Assembly (NCBI GenBank): GCA_034665745.1
Contig: JAXDJJ010000047.1
Span: 32,796 to 96,795 of the forward strand
DNA from: JAXDJJ01 sp034665745
Lineage (GTDB): Bacteria > Actinomycetota > CADDZG01 > WHSQ01
Length of the DNA: 64,000 nt
Reading direction: 5' to 3'
Positions within the stretch are counted from its first letter, which is position 1, and each line of letters starts with the position of its first letter. The notes under the pieces were generated by a model. It was not told where the DNA came from. It did not search any database and saw only the letters and a list, made by a program, of their open reading frames with translations. Shown piece by piece: positions 31,751 through 39,599 of this stretch. Made by a program: the position numbers and the translations under genes.

Positions 31751-33013
31751 GTGAACCGCCGCTTCTCCGCGGCCCTCGTCGATATCTCTCCCCTAAGGGA
31801 GTCCCTCCCTTACCGCGCCCTTTGGTTCGGGCAGATGATCTCGTTGCTCGGCTCCAACATGCGCCTGGTAGCGATCGCATGGCAGGTGTTCGATCTGACG
31901 CATTCGACCGTCGCGGTGGGCATGGTTGGCCTGGTCGAGGTCGTTCCCTTGATAGCTGTCTCGATCATCGGCGGCACGTTCGTCGATACCGGCGACCGCA
32001 AGCGCTTGATCGCGGTCTGCCAGGTCGCACTGATGATGTGCTCCGGTCTGCTTGCAGCCTTATCTCTGACCGGGACGATCACCGTGCTGTGGATCTACGT
32101 GCTCACGGGCATCGCGTCAGCGTTCAACGCGATAGACCGTCCGGCGCGCAGCTCACTTCTTCCGCATGTCGTTCCTGAGGGCAAGACGACAGCTGCAATG
32201 GCCTTACGGCAGGTCTTGTTCCAAACGACGACGATCGTGGGTCCGGCGATCGGTGGGCTTCTGGTCGCCGCGGTCTCGGTCGGATGGGTCTACCTGATCG
32301 ATGCCGTGTCGTTCACCGCGGCCCTGTTCATCTTGCGGTGGATCCCGAAGATCCCCCGAGCTGACGTCCACGGTGAGAGTCGTTGGTCGGCGATCAAGGA
32401 GGGTTTGTCCTTCGCCACGCGCACACCGGTTCTGCTCTCGATCTTCGTCGTTGACCTCGTCGCCATGATCTTCGGTATGCCTCGGGCGGTGTTCCCCGCC
32501 CTCGCGCGCGAGACGTTCCACATGGGGCCGTTCGGACTCGGACTCCTTTATGCCGCTCCGGCTGCAGGAGCGTTGGTCGGAGCGTTGACCACCGGTTGGG
32601 TTGGGACGATCCGGCGTCAAGGCCTGGCGGTTGTGCTTGCCGTAACTGCTTGGGGGGCGGCTATCGCCCTGGCCGGTCTGTCCGTGTTCTCGCTGGGTCT
32701 CACCGTGTTCTTCCTCGCGTGCGCCGGAGCGGCCGACGTCGTGAGTGCGGTGTTTCGAGGAACGATCCTCCTCGAGAGGACTCCTGAGGCGTTGCTCGGC
32801 CGGGTGAACTCCCTGAACATCATGGTGGTGACGGGGGGGCCCCGCCTCGGAGACGTCGAAGCGGGCCTCGTTGCGGGCATCGCAGGAGCCCCGGCTTCCG
32901 TGGTTATCGGCGGCCTCGCGTGCCTTCTCGGCACCGGCGCGGTTGCCGGGCTGTTCCCCTCGTTGCGCAACTACAAGGCGCCCAAGGGAACCCATGCCGA
33001 TCCCGTGCTGTAA
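31751..33013 (+). CDS. MFS transporter, EntS-like
   Basis: A 420-residue major-facilitator protein with about 12 helices. It begins with FRALWFGQMISLLG-like YRALWFGQMISLLGSNMRLVAIAWQVFDLT, the pattern of the EntS/TetV-type exporters, and has motif A-like GTFVDTGDRKRLIAVCQ between helices 2 and 3, and AIDRPARSSLLPHVV. These export siderophores or drugs. The GTG start at 31751 follows the repeat element by seven bases, with no clear ribosome binding site. An anti-sigma/ECF pair follows. Confidence 0.88.
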   Translation: MNRRFSAALVDISPLRESLPYRALWFGQMISLLGSNMRLVAIAWQVFDLTHSTVAVGMVGLVEVVPLIAVSIIGGTFVDTGDRKRLIAVCQVALMMCSGLLAALSLTGTITVLWIYVLTGIASAFNAIDRPARSSLLPHVVPEGKTTAAMALRQVLFQTTTIVGPAIGGLLVAAVSVGWVYLIDAVSFTAALFILRWIPKIPRADVHGESRWSAIKEGLSFATRTPVLLSIFVVDLVAMIFGMPRAVFPALARETFHMGPFGLGLLYAAPAAGALVGALTTGWVGTIRRQGLAVVLAVTAWGAAIALAGLSVFSLGLTVFFLACAGAADVVSAVFRGTILLERTPEALLGRVNSLNIMVVTGGPRLGDVEAGLVAGIAGAPASVVIGGLACLLGTGAVAGLFPSLRNYKAPKGTHADPVL

Positions 33014-33036
33014 CTAGAGGGTCAGAGGAGATCTCC

Positions 33037-33606
33037 GTGGAGGGCCGACCGGCGGAGGACCACGAACTAGTCGAGCGCGCGAGGCAAGGCGATGTTGGTG
33101 CGTACGAGGAGCTCGTCAAGCGGCACCAGCAACTCGCTATCCGCGTCGCGTACCTCATCACGCGTGATCGAGGAGAGGCCGAGGATGCAACCCAAGAAGC
33201 CTTCGTCAAGGCCTATCGCGCCTTGGGGCGCTTCCGTGCCGGTTCGCCGTTCCGTCCTTGGGTGCTCACGATCGTGTCCAACGAGGCCAAGAACCGCCGC
33301 ACGTCTGGTTCGAGACGCGCGGCCCTCGCCGTGCGTGCCGAAGAGGCTCGCCCCTCGGGGGGTGCGGCCCCATCCCCCGAGGTGGCGGCTCTCGACAGCG
33401 AATCCCGCGCTGAGGTGCTGGCCGCGATGGATCTGCTGGACGACAAGGACCGGCTCGCTCTCTCGTACCGGTACTTCCTCGACATGAACGAGGCCGACAT
33501 GGCAGCGGCCCTTGGCATCGCACGCGGCACCGTCAAGTCACGGATCTCGCGTGCACAGGCGCGTTTGAAAGTCGCGCTCGAACGTCGTGGGGGGCGCGAT
33601 GGATAA
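33037..33606 (+). CDS. ECF RNA polymerase sigma factor
   Basis: A 189-residue group IV sigma factor. Region 2: LVERARQGDVGAYEELVKRHQQLAIRVAYLITRDRGEAEDATQEAFVKAYRALGRFR, with SPFRPWVLTIVSNEAKNRRTS; region 4: LDDKDRLALSYRYFLDMNEADMAAALGIARGTVKSRISRAQARLK. GTG at 33037 has GAGGAG at 33025-33030. The gene overlaps the next one by 8 bases, so this is a sigma/anti-sigma pair. Targets unknown. Confidence 0.9.
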   Translation: MEGRPAEDHELVERARQGDVGAYEELVKRHQQLAIRVAYLITRDRGEAEDATQEAFVKAYRALGRFRAGSPFRPWVLTIVSNEAKNRRTSGSRRAALAVRAEEARPSGGAAPSPEVAALDSESRAEVLAAMDLLDDKDRLALSYRYFLDMNEADMAAALGIARGTVKSRISRAQARLKVALERRGGRDG

Positions 33607-34369
33607 CCGATTCGAGATGATGCTTGCGGATGCCGGACGCGCGATCGACTGGCCTGAGCCATCAACCGGTTTCTCGACCCGCGTAGTTGCGCGTATCAAC
33701 CAGGCCCCGCGGAAGTCATCGTTGCGGCGTTTCGTTCCCGCGTTCTCCGCACTTGGTGTCCTCGTCGCTGCCATCGTTACGTTCTCGCCTGCGACGCGGA
33801 ACGCGGTTGCTGACTTCATCGGTATCGGCGGGGTCCACATCGAGTTCGGAGACGAGAAGGATCTACCCGAGCCACAGCCGGGCGCCGGTTTAGATCTTGG
33901 CGATGTCTCGACCCTCGAGGATGCGCAGGCAGCGCTCGACTTCGACATCGTGACGCCATCGCTCCCGGCCCTGGGTGAGCCCGACGAGGTCTACCTCGAG
34001 AGCATCCTCCCGAACGACGGGATGATCTCGCTTGTCTACGGCGAACGAGATGGTTATGAGCTCTCCGGAACCTCGGGAGTGAGCGTCCTGATAACCGAGT
34101 TCCGCGCGAACCTCGCTCGCGGGACCGGGTTCTTCAAGAAGATGGTCGCCAACTCGACGATCGAAAAGGTCGAGGTGAACGGCAGTCCGGGCTACTGGAT
34201 ATCGGGGGGTCCTCACTCGTTCTACTACCGCGCGAACGGGCGGGTTTCGGAAGAGCCCATCCGTCTCGTCGAGAACGTCCTCCTATGGGTTCAAGACGGC
34301 GTCACCCTAAGGATCGAAACGGCCGGTTCCCTGAAACAAGCCCTAGAGATCGCCCGAAGTCTTAGCTAG
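33599..34369 (+). CDS. Membrane anti-sigma factor with extracellular sensor domain
   Basis: A 256-residue single-pass protein. The cytoplasmic N-terminus (about 1-45) is followed by a membrane helix (FVPAFSALGVLVAAIVTFSPA, about 46-66) and an extracellular region with DIVTPSLPALGEPDEVYLE, GTSGVSVLITEFRA and VNGSPGYWISGGPHSFYY, similar to DUF4367-type lipoprotein-sorting-like domains of anti-sigma factors. It probably holds the ECF sigma of the overlapping gene until an envelope signal arrives. No zinc ZAS motif is present. The 3' end overlaps the convergent RDD gene by 8 bases. Confidence 0.75.
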   Translation: MDNRFEMMLADAGRAIDWPEPSTGFSTRVVARINQAPRKSSLRRFVPAFSALGVLVAAIVTFSPATRNAVADFIGIGGVHIEFGDEKDLPEPQPGAGLDLGDVSTLEDAQAALDFDIVTPSLPALGEPDEVYLESILPNDGMISLVYGERDGYELSGTSGVSVLITEFRANLARGTGFFKKMVANSTIEKVEVNGSPGYWISGGPHSFYYRANGRVSEEPIRLVENVLLWVQDGVTLRIETAGSLKQALEIARSLS

Positions 34370-34886
34370 ATGGTTTGACCGGGTACGCGTCGACCGGAAC
34401 GACGATCGCGCTCGCAAACTTGTCGTGCCATGTCTGCTTGTTCTTATCCCAGATCATCCAGAAGTAGCCGAGGAGCAAGGGGATCGCGGACACGACTCGT
34501 CCGATCCATCTGACGAATGCTCGCCCGTAGCCGATCGGCCCTCCAACCTTTTCGTCGATAACGCGTATGCCCATCGCCTTCTTGCCGAGGGTTTGCCCGG
34601 CTTTGCTTCCCTCCATAGCGACGTAATAGATCATCCCTACCAAGCTGGTGAGCAAGAAGGGTCCTCCGCTCAGTTCGTAGGACACGGTCCCGTTCTTCGA
34701 GCTGAAGGTGTCTTGCCCCAAGAGCTGACCAACGATGTAGCCGACGACGGCGAACAACAGAGCGTCGATGATCCATGCCATGAGGCGTCTACCGAAACCT
34801 GCGCGTGGGCCGACGGAAGGCTGGTATCCCGGGTCTGGAGGAGGTCCCCCCATCGTGGTTGCCGGTACGGGACCTTGGTCTGACAT
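34362..34886 (-). CDS. RDD family membrane protein
   Basis: A 174-residue protein with a Pro/Gly-rich N-terminus, then the RDD domain: AGFGRRLMAWIIDALLFAVVGYIVG (helix 1 with Arg and two Asp-type residues), a second helix (FLLTSLVGMIYYVAME), the conserved GQTLGKKAMGIRVIDE and a third helix ending in WDKNKQTWHDKFASAIVV. Function of RDD proteins is varied; transport is suspected. GGAGGAG stands 6 bases before ATG 34886. Confidence 0.88.
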   Translation of the reverse strand: MSDQGPVPATTMGGPPPDPGYQPSVGPRAGFGRRLMAWIIDALLFAVVGYIVGQLLGQDTFSSKNGTVSYELSGGPFLLTSLVGMIYYVAMEGSKAGQTLGKKAMGIRVIDEKVGGPIGYGRAFVRWIGRVVSAIPLLLGYFWMIWDKNKQTWHDKFASAIVVPVDAYPVKPSS

Positions 34887-34901
34887 CTTGACTCCTCCGG
34901 T

Positions 34902-36155
34902 CTAGGGCTCGATCTTGCTTTGCCCCTTTTGGTCGTGGGCCCACGCTGCTAGAAGGCCCCGGTAGTGCGGGATGAACTTGTCGTGCTCGTGAGCCGGGAA
35001 CGTCGAACGGACCGTCTCGATCAGAAGGTCATCGAACTCCTTTCCCTCGACGAAGTCCACCATCGTCTCGTTAACGTGAGGGAGGTGCTTCGCGCAGAAC
35101 TCCTCGTACCGTGCTGTCTCGAAGTAGGAGTCGTTCAACTTCTGATACTCGGCGATCTTCTCCTCGTAACTGAGATCCTGTCGGTCGCCGATATCGAAGT
35201 ACTCACGGGTGTTCTGGTCGATGCGCATATCCCGCTCGGTCACGGTGCAGAACAACGACCATTTGACGAGCGCACTGATCGCCCACGGGAAGTAGTAGTG
35301 GAGGCTGATCAGAGAGACGTCGGGGCACGCGTTCGCGTAGTCGATCGGATAGACCTCGCTGCCCTTGACCAAGGTTTCACACGAGTTGAATTCCCACCGG
35401 AAGAACGAGTTGACGAGCTTCCCGATCGTGACAACCTCACTACCGATCTCTGGCGCGAGGAAACCGTGGTCGACCTGGTAGCGATCGTGCATCGGCTTCG
35501 CCGGGTCGAAGTGCATGACCATCGTCTCGGCACCGATAGAAAGACTGCGAGCGAAGACGTCGAAGTCATCGACCGCCGCCTGCAGGTGCATCAGCCGTTC
35601 GCCGGACTCGTCGTACCAGAGATGTAGCTCGTCATCGTTCTCGATGCGAGTGACCCCGACCCACGCGCCACCATCGAATGGCTTCATGAACAAGGGGTAC
35701 CCGACCTGGTGCGCGACCTCCTCGAGATCGAACGAGCGGTTGTACTTGGCCGCGGTGTACGGGAAGCGTTCGTTCTCCGGCGGCTTCTTGTTTGGGAGCA
35801 TCCACGTTTCGGGGACCTTCAGTCCCAATCGGATCATTGCGCAGTAAGCCGCGTGCTTCTCCATCGACTGGAACGTGAACGGGTTGTTCATCAGGTAGAC
35901 GTCATTCATCAACGCCGTCTTCTTCAACCACTCGCGTGGGATGTAGTACCAGTGCGCTAGGCGGTCGATAACGAGGCTGTGACGCGGGACCATCCGAAGG
36001 TCGAACGGTTCGATCGTGATGCGTTCCGTCTCGAACGTGTTGTGGGTGCCCTCGTAGGTGATCTCTGGCTTGAGCCTCCGCATCATCAACTCGAACGCGC
36101 TCGGCCAGTCTTCCTCGGTCCCGAGCAACATGCCGATCAGATGCTTCCTGTCCAT
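34902..36155 (-). CDS. ATP-grasp domain protein, unknown ligase
   Basis: A 417-residue soluble protein. The central part reads as an ATP-grasp fold: MEKHAAYCAMIRLGLKVPETWMLPNK, VGYPLFMKPFDGGAWVGVTRIENDDEL, and the metal/phosphate segment GKLVNSFFRWEFNSCETLVKGSEVYPIDYANACPDVS. ATP-grasp enzymes join a carboxylate to an amine or thiol. AAGGAG lies 5 bases before ATG 36155 and would overlap the alternative GTG at 36161. It is the last gene of a six-gene minus-strand run with two esterases and an ABC-2 exporter, suggesting synthesis and export of a small conjugate. Product unknown. Confidence 0.78.
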   Translation of the reverse strand: MDRKHLIGMLLGTEEDWPSAFELMMRRLKPEITYEGTHNTFETERITIEPFDLRMVPRHSLVIDRLAHWYYIPREWLKKTALMNDVYLMNNPFTFQSMEKHAAYCAMIRLGLKVPETWMLPNKKPPENERFPYTAAKYNRSFDLEEVAHQVGYPLFMKPFDGGAWVGVTRIENDDELHLWYDESGERLMHLQAAVDDFDVFARSLSIGAETMVMHFDPAKPMHDRYQVDHGFLAPEIGSEVVTIGKLVNSFFRWEFNSCETLVKGSEVYPIDYANACPDVSLISLHYYFPWAISALVKWSLFCTVTERDMRIDQNTREYFDIGDRQDLSYEEKIAEYQKLNDSYFETARYEEFCAKHLPHVNETMVDFVEGKEFDDLLIETVRSTFPAHEHDKFIPHYRGLLAAWAHDQKGQSKIEP

Positions 36156-36164
36156 AGCCACTCC

Positions 36165-36905
36165 TTAGACGAAACGGGGCAGGTGGTGAGCTATCTGGCT
36201 CCGCCACGACGGCCAGTCGTGCGGTACGTCATACCCCCATAGGTCGAGTTCGTGCTTGATGCCCTTCTCGGCCAGCCTGGAGGCGAACCATTTCGTCGAA
36301 TCCAAGGCTCCAGTTGTGTCTTCCCATTGCCCCTGGCCGCAAACAAGCACCAGGTTGGCCTGGCTACGAAGCCAGTCGAGATGGTCGCCGCTCAGGTTGC
36401 CGACGTAGTCCCCAGGGTTGTTGAAGTACACGGCTTCACCACGTTCGCCGCCGCCGACCACGGAGACGTCGTAGACACCGCTCATGCAGATCGCGATCGG
36501 GAACAGGTCGGCGCGCTTCAGCGTGAAGTTCGCAGCGTGGTACGCACCGAAGCTGCAGCCCGCGGTGATCATCTCCTGCGGTCCGCTGCAGTCCTCGAAG
36601 ATCCACGGGACCACACTGTCGAGGATCCAACTCTCGTAGTAGCCGTGTCGCCGGGCGCGCTCCTCGAGCGGTAGCCCTTCGTCGTGCCAGCTCTGCGCAT
36701 CGAAGCTATCGATGCAATAGACCTTGACGCGGCCCCCGTCGATCAGTCCCCTGATCGACTCGATCATGTTGCGTTCCTCCCAGTCTTCGGGACGACCTTC
36801 TTGCGAGGGAAACGCGAGCAACGGCCGGCCGTAGTCGCCGTATGCGACCAGGCTGCCGTAGGCACCTATCGCCTCTGAGTAGAGAGACACATGCTCCCGT
36901 CTCAT
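36165..36905 (-). CDS. Esterase family protein (alpha/beta fold)
   Basis: A 246-residue putative-esterase-family (PF00756-like) protein. The nucleophile elbow is TAGCSFGAYHAANF, LDSVVPWIFEDC precedes it, and the C-terminal VPHDWPSWRSQI gives the catalytic His. ATG 36905 overlaps the stop of the previous gene as ATGA; ATG 36911 (MGM) is also possible. No signal peptide, so cytoplasmic. Gene order with a second esterase and the ATP-grasp protein suggests one pathway. Confidence 0.82.
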   Translation of the reverse strand: MRREHVSLYSEAIGAYGSLVAYGDYGRPLLAFPSQEGRPEDWEERNMIESIRGLIDGGRVKVYCIDSFDAQSWHDEGLPLEERARRHGYYESWILDSVVPWIFEDCSGPQEMITAGCSFGAYHAANFTLKRADLFPIAICMSGVYDVSVVGGGERGEAVYFNNPGDYVGNLSGDHLDWLRSQANLVLVCGQGQWEDTTGALDSTKWFASRLAEKGIKHELDLWGYDVPHDWPSWRSQIAHHLPRFV

Positions 36906-37978
36906 GCCCATGCCTTCGCCAGCAGGTTGGCAAGGTGGGGGTCGAACGTGTCTCGCCACCCCGTGTAGTTGTGAGCGTCACGGTTCTTCACAACAGACAC
37001 CTCGTAGCCTTGTCGAACCAAGGCGTCGGCAGTGGCGAGGTTGTTCGTGAGGTTCTCTTCGACGGTGCCGCAAGTGATGGTCACTGGGATGGGGTGTGCC
37101 CATTCCTGCGCAGTCAACACCTGCCCGACGAAACGCGCGATCCGACGGAAGCGGGGGAATCCGGACTCCTGCTTGTCGTATCGCTGCCTGAAGAAACTCC
37201 CAGACTGGAGATAGAGAGACCCGAAAGTGGCGGGGTATAGGCGATGCACGTGGAGCATCGACAACCCCCCGAGGCTCGCCCCCATGCCTGCCCGCATCCT
37301 CCGACCATGCGGTGTCGGAGCCATCTGCGACAGCTGAGGGAGAACTTCGTGCGCGAAGGCTCGGGCGTACGCAGCCGAGGCCGAATACGTTTCGTTTCGG
37401 TCACCGGTTGGCGCCAGCATCGCGGCTCGCATCGGGGGGAGCTGCCCATCTGCGATGCACGCGTCGAGGTAATGAGTGAGAGCTGAAAGGTGGGCGTACT
37501 CGGGGCCGTCGTGCGCGATCAGGAGTGGCAGTTCTTGATCAGGCGCAGCACCGTGGCTCGTCCAGAGGAATCCTCCGACGCGTCCCCGCGCGGCGCGGCT
37601 CTTCAACTCGAAGTGTTGGATATGGCCGCCGGGCGTCTCCTTGTCGAACCACTCGGGCGCCGTGTAGCCGGGGAACTCGATGACTGACTTATCCCCGAAC
37701 GCGCCACCGACCCGCTTCTCGTTCCACGGGTCGCAGAGCCACTCGCTGCCGCCATCGGCATGGGTGAGCTCGAGCTTGTACTCCATCCGGTCGACCTCGA
37801 GCCGGGGGAAATGGAGGACCCACCCCCGGTCGCCGGGCAAGAGAACGAATTCAGGCCCGTTTCGAGGGCGGACGAGGTCCTGATGCAGGCGTACGCCGCG
37901 CAGCTCCCGATCTGGGTCGGGAAAAGTGAACTTGATCGTGTCCTCGAGGATCTGAGGGCCGCTGAAGCCGGTCCGCAT
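36902..37978 (-). CDS. Enterochelin-esterase-like protein
   Basis: A 358-residue protein with an N-terminal carbohydrate-binding-like immunoglobulin fold (TIKFTFPDPDRELRGVRLHQD, RMEYKLELTHADGG) and a C-terminal esterase domain with GMGASLGGLSMLHVHRLYP (Ser nucleophile), TITCGTVEENLTNNLATADAL and DAHNYTGWRDTFDP (His). This is the Fes/esterase D layout. The start ATG 37978 overlaps the permease stop as TAATG, and its first residues (MRTGFSGP) come from the head of the paired-hairpin repeat. Substrate unknown; could cleave a siderophore or related ester. Confidence 0.8.
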   Translation of the reverse strand: MRTGFSGPQILEDTIKFTFPDPDRELRGVRLHQDLVRPRNGPEFVLLPGDRGWVLHFPRLEVDRMEYKLELTHADGGSEWLCDPWNEKRVGGAFGDKSVIEFPGYTAPEWFDKETPGGHIQHFELKSRAARGRVGGFLWTSHGAAPDQELPLLIAHDGPEYAHLSALTHYLDACIADGQLPPMRAAMLAPTGDRNETYSASAAYARAFAHEVLPQLSQMAPTPHGRRMRAGMGASLGGLSMLHVHRLYPATFGSLYLQSGSFFRQRYDKQESGFPRFRRIARFVGQVLTAQEWAHPIPVTITCGTVEENLTNNLATADALVRQGYEVSVVKNRDAHNYTGWRDTFDPHLANLLAKAWA

Positions 37979-37980
37979 TA
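37960..37980 (-). repeat. Paired-hairpin repeat, partial copy at permease stop / esterase start
   Basis: Minus strand TAATGCGGACCGGCTTCAGCG: the same head as the full copies. TAA ends the ABC permease gene and the overlapping ATG begins the esterase gene. Hairpin A is absent. Confidence 0.55.
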
Positions 37981-38742
37981 CTTGCGCGGCTCCCAGCTGA
38001 AGAACCGGGCAGCGATGAGGATCCCTGCGACGCCCCAAGCCGCAACGATCAACAGGTTTCCCTGCTCGAAGAAGTCGAACGGATCGAACACGGCGAGCAT
38101 CGCGTGCGCGTAGTGCCAGATCGGGAACGCCTTGGCGAAGGTGAGCAGCCACGCGGGGGCGTCGTTGAGGGGGATGAACACGTCCGAGATGAAGAGCAAC
38201 GGCAGGATCGTTGCGTTCACCATCGGGGGGGCCGCGTCCGCGTTCGGGATGAATGACGTGATGGCTAGGCCGAGTGCCGAGAAGGTGAACGCACCGACCG
38301 CAACGACCAGCAAGAGCTGGAAGATGTCCGACGTCGGGAACTCGACGTCGTAGAGGAGAACACCCGCCGCCGACACGATCGCTACGAGCAACACCGCGAT
38401 GAACGTGGAATGAAGCATCCGCGCAAGCAGATACGACAGAGGGGGCAGGGGAGTGCCGCGAACGCGCTTGAGCACTCCTTCATCCCGCAGGAACGTCACG
38501 CTGATGGCGATGTTCGTGTAGCACGCGGTGATGACCGAGAACGCGGCGATGGAAGGGACGTAGAAGGTTGAACCCGATATCTCCTGTCCCTTCGGGCCGA
38601 TGTCGTTCCCACCGAAGATCAGATTGAAGATGAACAAGAACATCAAGGGGAACGCGAACGTGAAGAACGCGGATGCAGGGTTACGCCAGAACGACTTGTT
38701 CTCGTATCGCAGTTGCTTGAGGGTTAGAGCGACGGTGCTCAT
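37978..38742 (-). CDS. ABC-2 type transporter permease
   Basis: A 254-residue membrane protein with six helices. FWRNPASAFFTFAFPLMFLFIFNLIFG, TACYTNIAISVTFLRDEGVLKRVRGTPLPPLSYLLARM and NATILPLLFISDVFIPLNDAP followed by FPIWHYAHAM are ABC-2 exporter signatures. It pairs with the ATPase gene, which overlaps it by four bases. Such systems export drugs, polysaccharides or peptides. Confidence 0.92.
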   Translation of the reverse strand: MSTVALTLKQLRYENKSFWRNPASAFFTFAFPLMFLFIFNLIFGGNDIGPKGQEISGSTFYVPSIAAFSVITACYTNIAISVTFLRDEGVLKRVRGTPLPPLSYLLARMLHSTFIAVLLVAIVSAAGVLLYDVEFPTSDIFQLLLVVAVGAFTFSALGLAITSFIPNADAAPPMVNATILPLLFISDVFIPLNDAPAWLLTFAKAFPIWHYAHAMLAVFDPFDFFEQGNLLIVAAWGVAGILIAARFFSWEPRK

Positions 38743-39575
38743 CCTTCGACCTTCTTCTCTGCGTCCTTGGTGAGCTCGAGGTAAACGTCCTCAAGGGAAG
38801 GTTTGCCTGCGGCTACCTCTCTAAGCTCGATCCCGTTGTCCTGAGCAAGCTGCATCAGCTGCGGCGCTTGTTCGTTGGCGACGGAGTAGGTCGATCTGGG
38901 GTCGACCGCCATCCCTTCAGCGAGGCTTGCCGGAGTTCCTTCGGCGACGATCTTTCCGCCAACGATGATGGCGACGCGATCGGCGAGGAACTGGGCCTCG
39001 TCCATGTAGTGGGTCGTCAGGAAGACCGTCTTGCCCAGCGCGTTGAGGTTCTTGATCATCTGCCACGCGTTGCGTCGGGCGGATGGGTCGAACCCCGTCG
39101 TCGGCTCGTCGAGGAAGAGCAGGTCCGGGTCTCCTGCGAGACCAACGGCGACATCTAACCGGCGCTGTTGTCCCCCGGACAACTTCCGAACGAGCTCATC
39201 GCGTTTCTCGGTGAGCTCCACGACATCGATGATCTCGTCCAACGGACGTGGGTGTGGGTAGTAGCCACGGAACTGCTCGATGACCTCGGCGACGGTCAAG
39301 AAACGGTTGACCCCCGTCTCCTGTAGGACTATGCCGATCTTCTCCTTGAGACCCCGTTCCCTCTTGCCGGGGTCGAAGCCGAGCACGGAGACCTCGCCGG
39401 ACGAGCGCTGCCGATGGCCCTCCATGATCTCTACGGTCGTCGTCTTCCCCGCTCCATTCGGACCCAGCAAGGCGAAGACCTCGCCGCTCTGCACCGTCAG
39501 GTCAACGCCTTGCACCGCTTCGAAGTCGCCATAGGACTTGCGAAGGGCTTTGACTTCGATGGCGGGGGCTGTCAT
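38739..39575 (-). CDS. ABC transporter ATP-binding protein
   Basis: A 278-residue ABC ATPase of the DrrA/ABC-2 class. Walker A GPNGAGKTTT, Q-loop VLQETGVNRFLTV, signature KLSGGQQRRLDVAV, Walker B LLFLDEPTTGFD and H-loop LTTHYMDEAQ are all intact, and the C-terminal extension (SLEDVYLELTKDAEKK) is typical of drug/lipid exporters. It powers the permease at 37978. It diverges from the AidB-like gene with 24 bases between start codons, sharing overlapping -10 elements. Confidence 0.95.
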   Translation of the reverse strand: MTAPAIEVKALRKSYGDFEAVQGVDLTVQSGEVFALLGPNGAGKTTTVEIMEGHRQRSSGEVSVLGFDPGKRERGLKEKIGIVLQETGVNRFLTVAEVIEQFRGYYPHPRPLDEIIDVVELTEKRDELVRKLSGGQQRRLDVAVGLAGDPDLLFLDEPTTGFDPSARRNAWQMIKNLNALGKTVFLTTHYMDEAQFLADRVAIIVGGKIVAEGTPASLAEGMAVDPRSTYSVANEQAPQLMQLAQDNGIELREVAAGKPSLEDVYLELTKDAEKKVEG

Positions 39576-39582
39576 GCGGGGA

Positions 39583-39592
39583 AGAATAAGCT
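39583..39592. promoter_or_regulatory. Overlapping divergent -10 elements (ABC ATPase / AidB-like gene)
   Basis: In AGAATAAGCT the plus strand reads TAAGCT (39587-39592), 7 bases before GTG 39600; the minus strand reads TATTCT (39588-39583), 7 bases before ATG 39575. The hexamers share the TA at 39587-39588. The whole intergenic region is 24 bases and symmetric. Confidence 0.55.
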
Positions 39593-39599
39593 CGCGACC

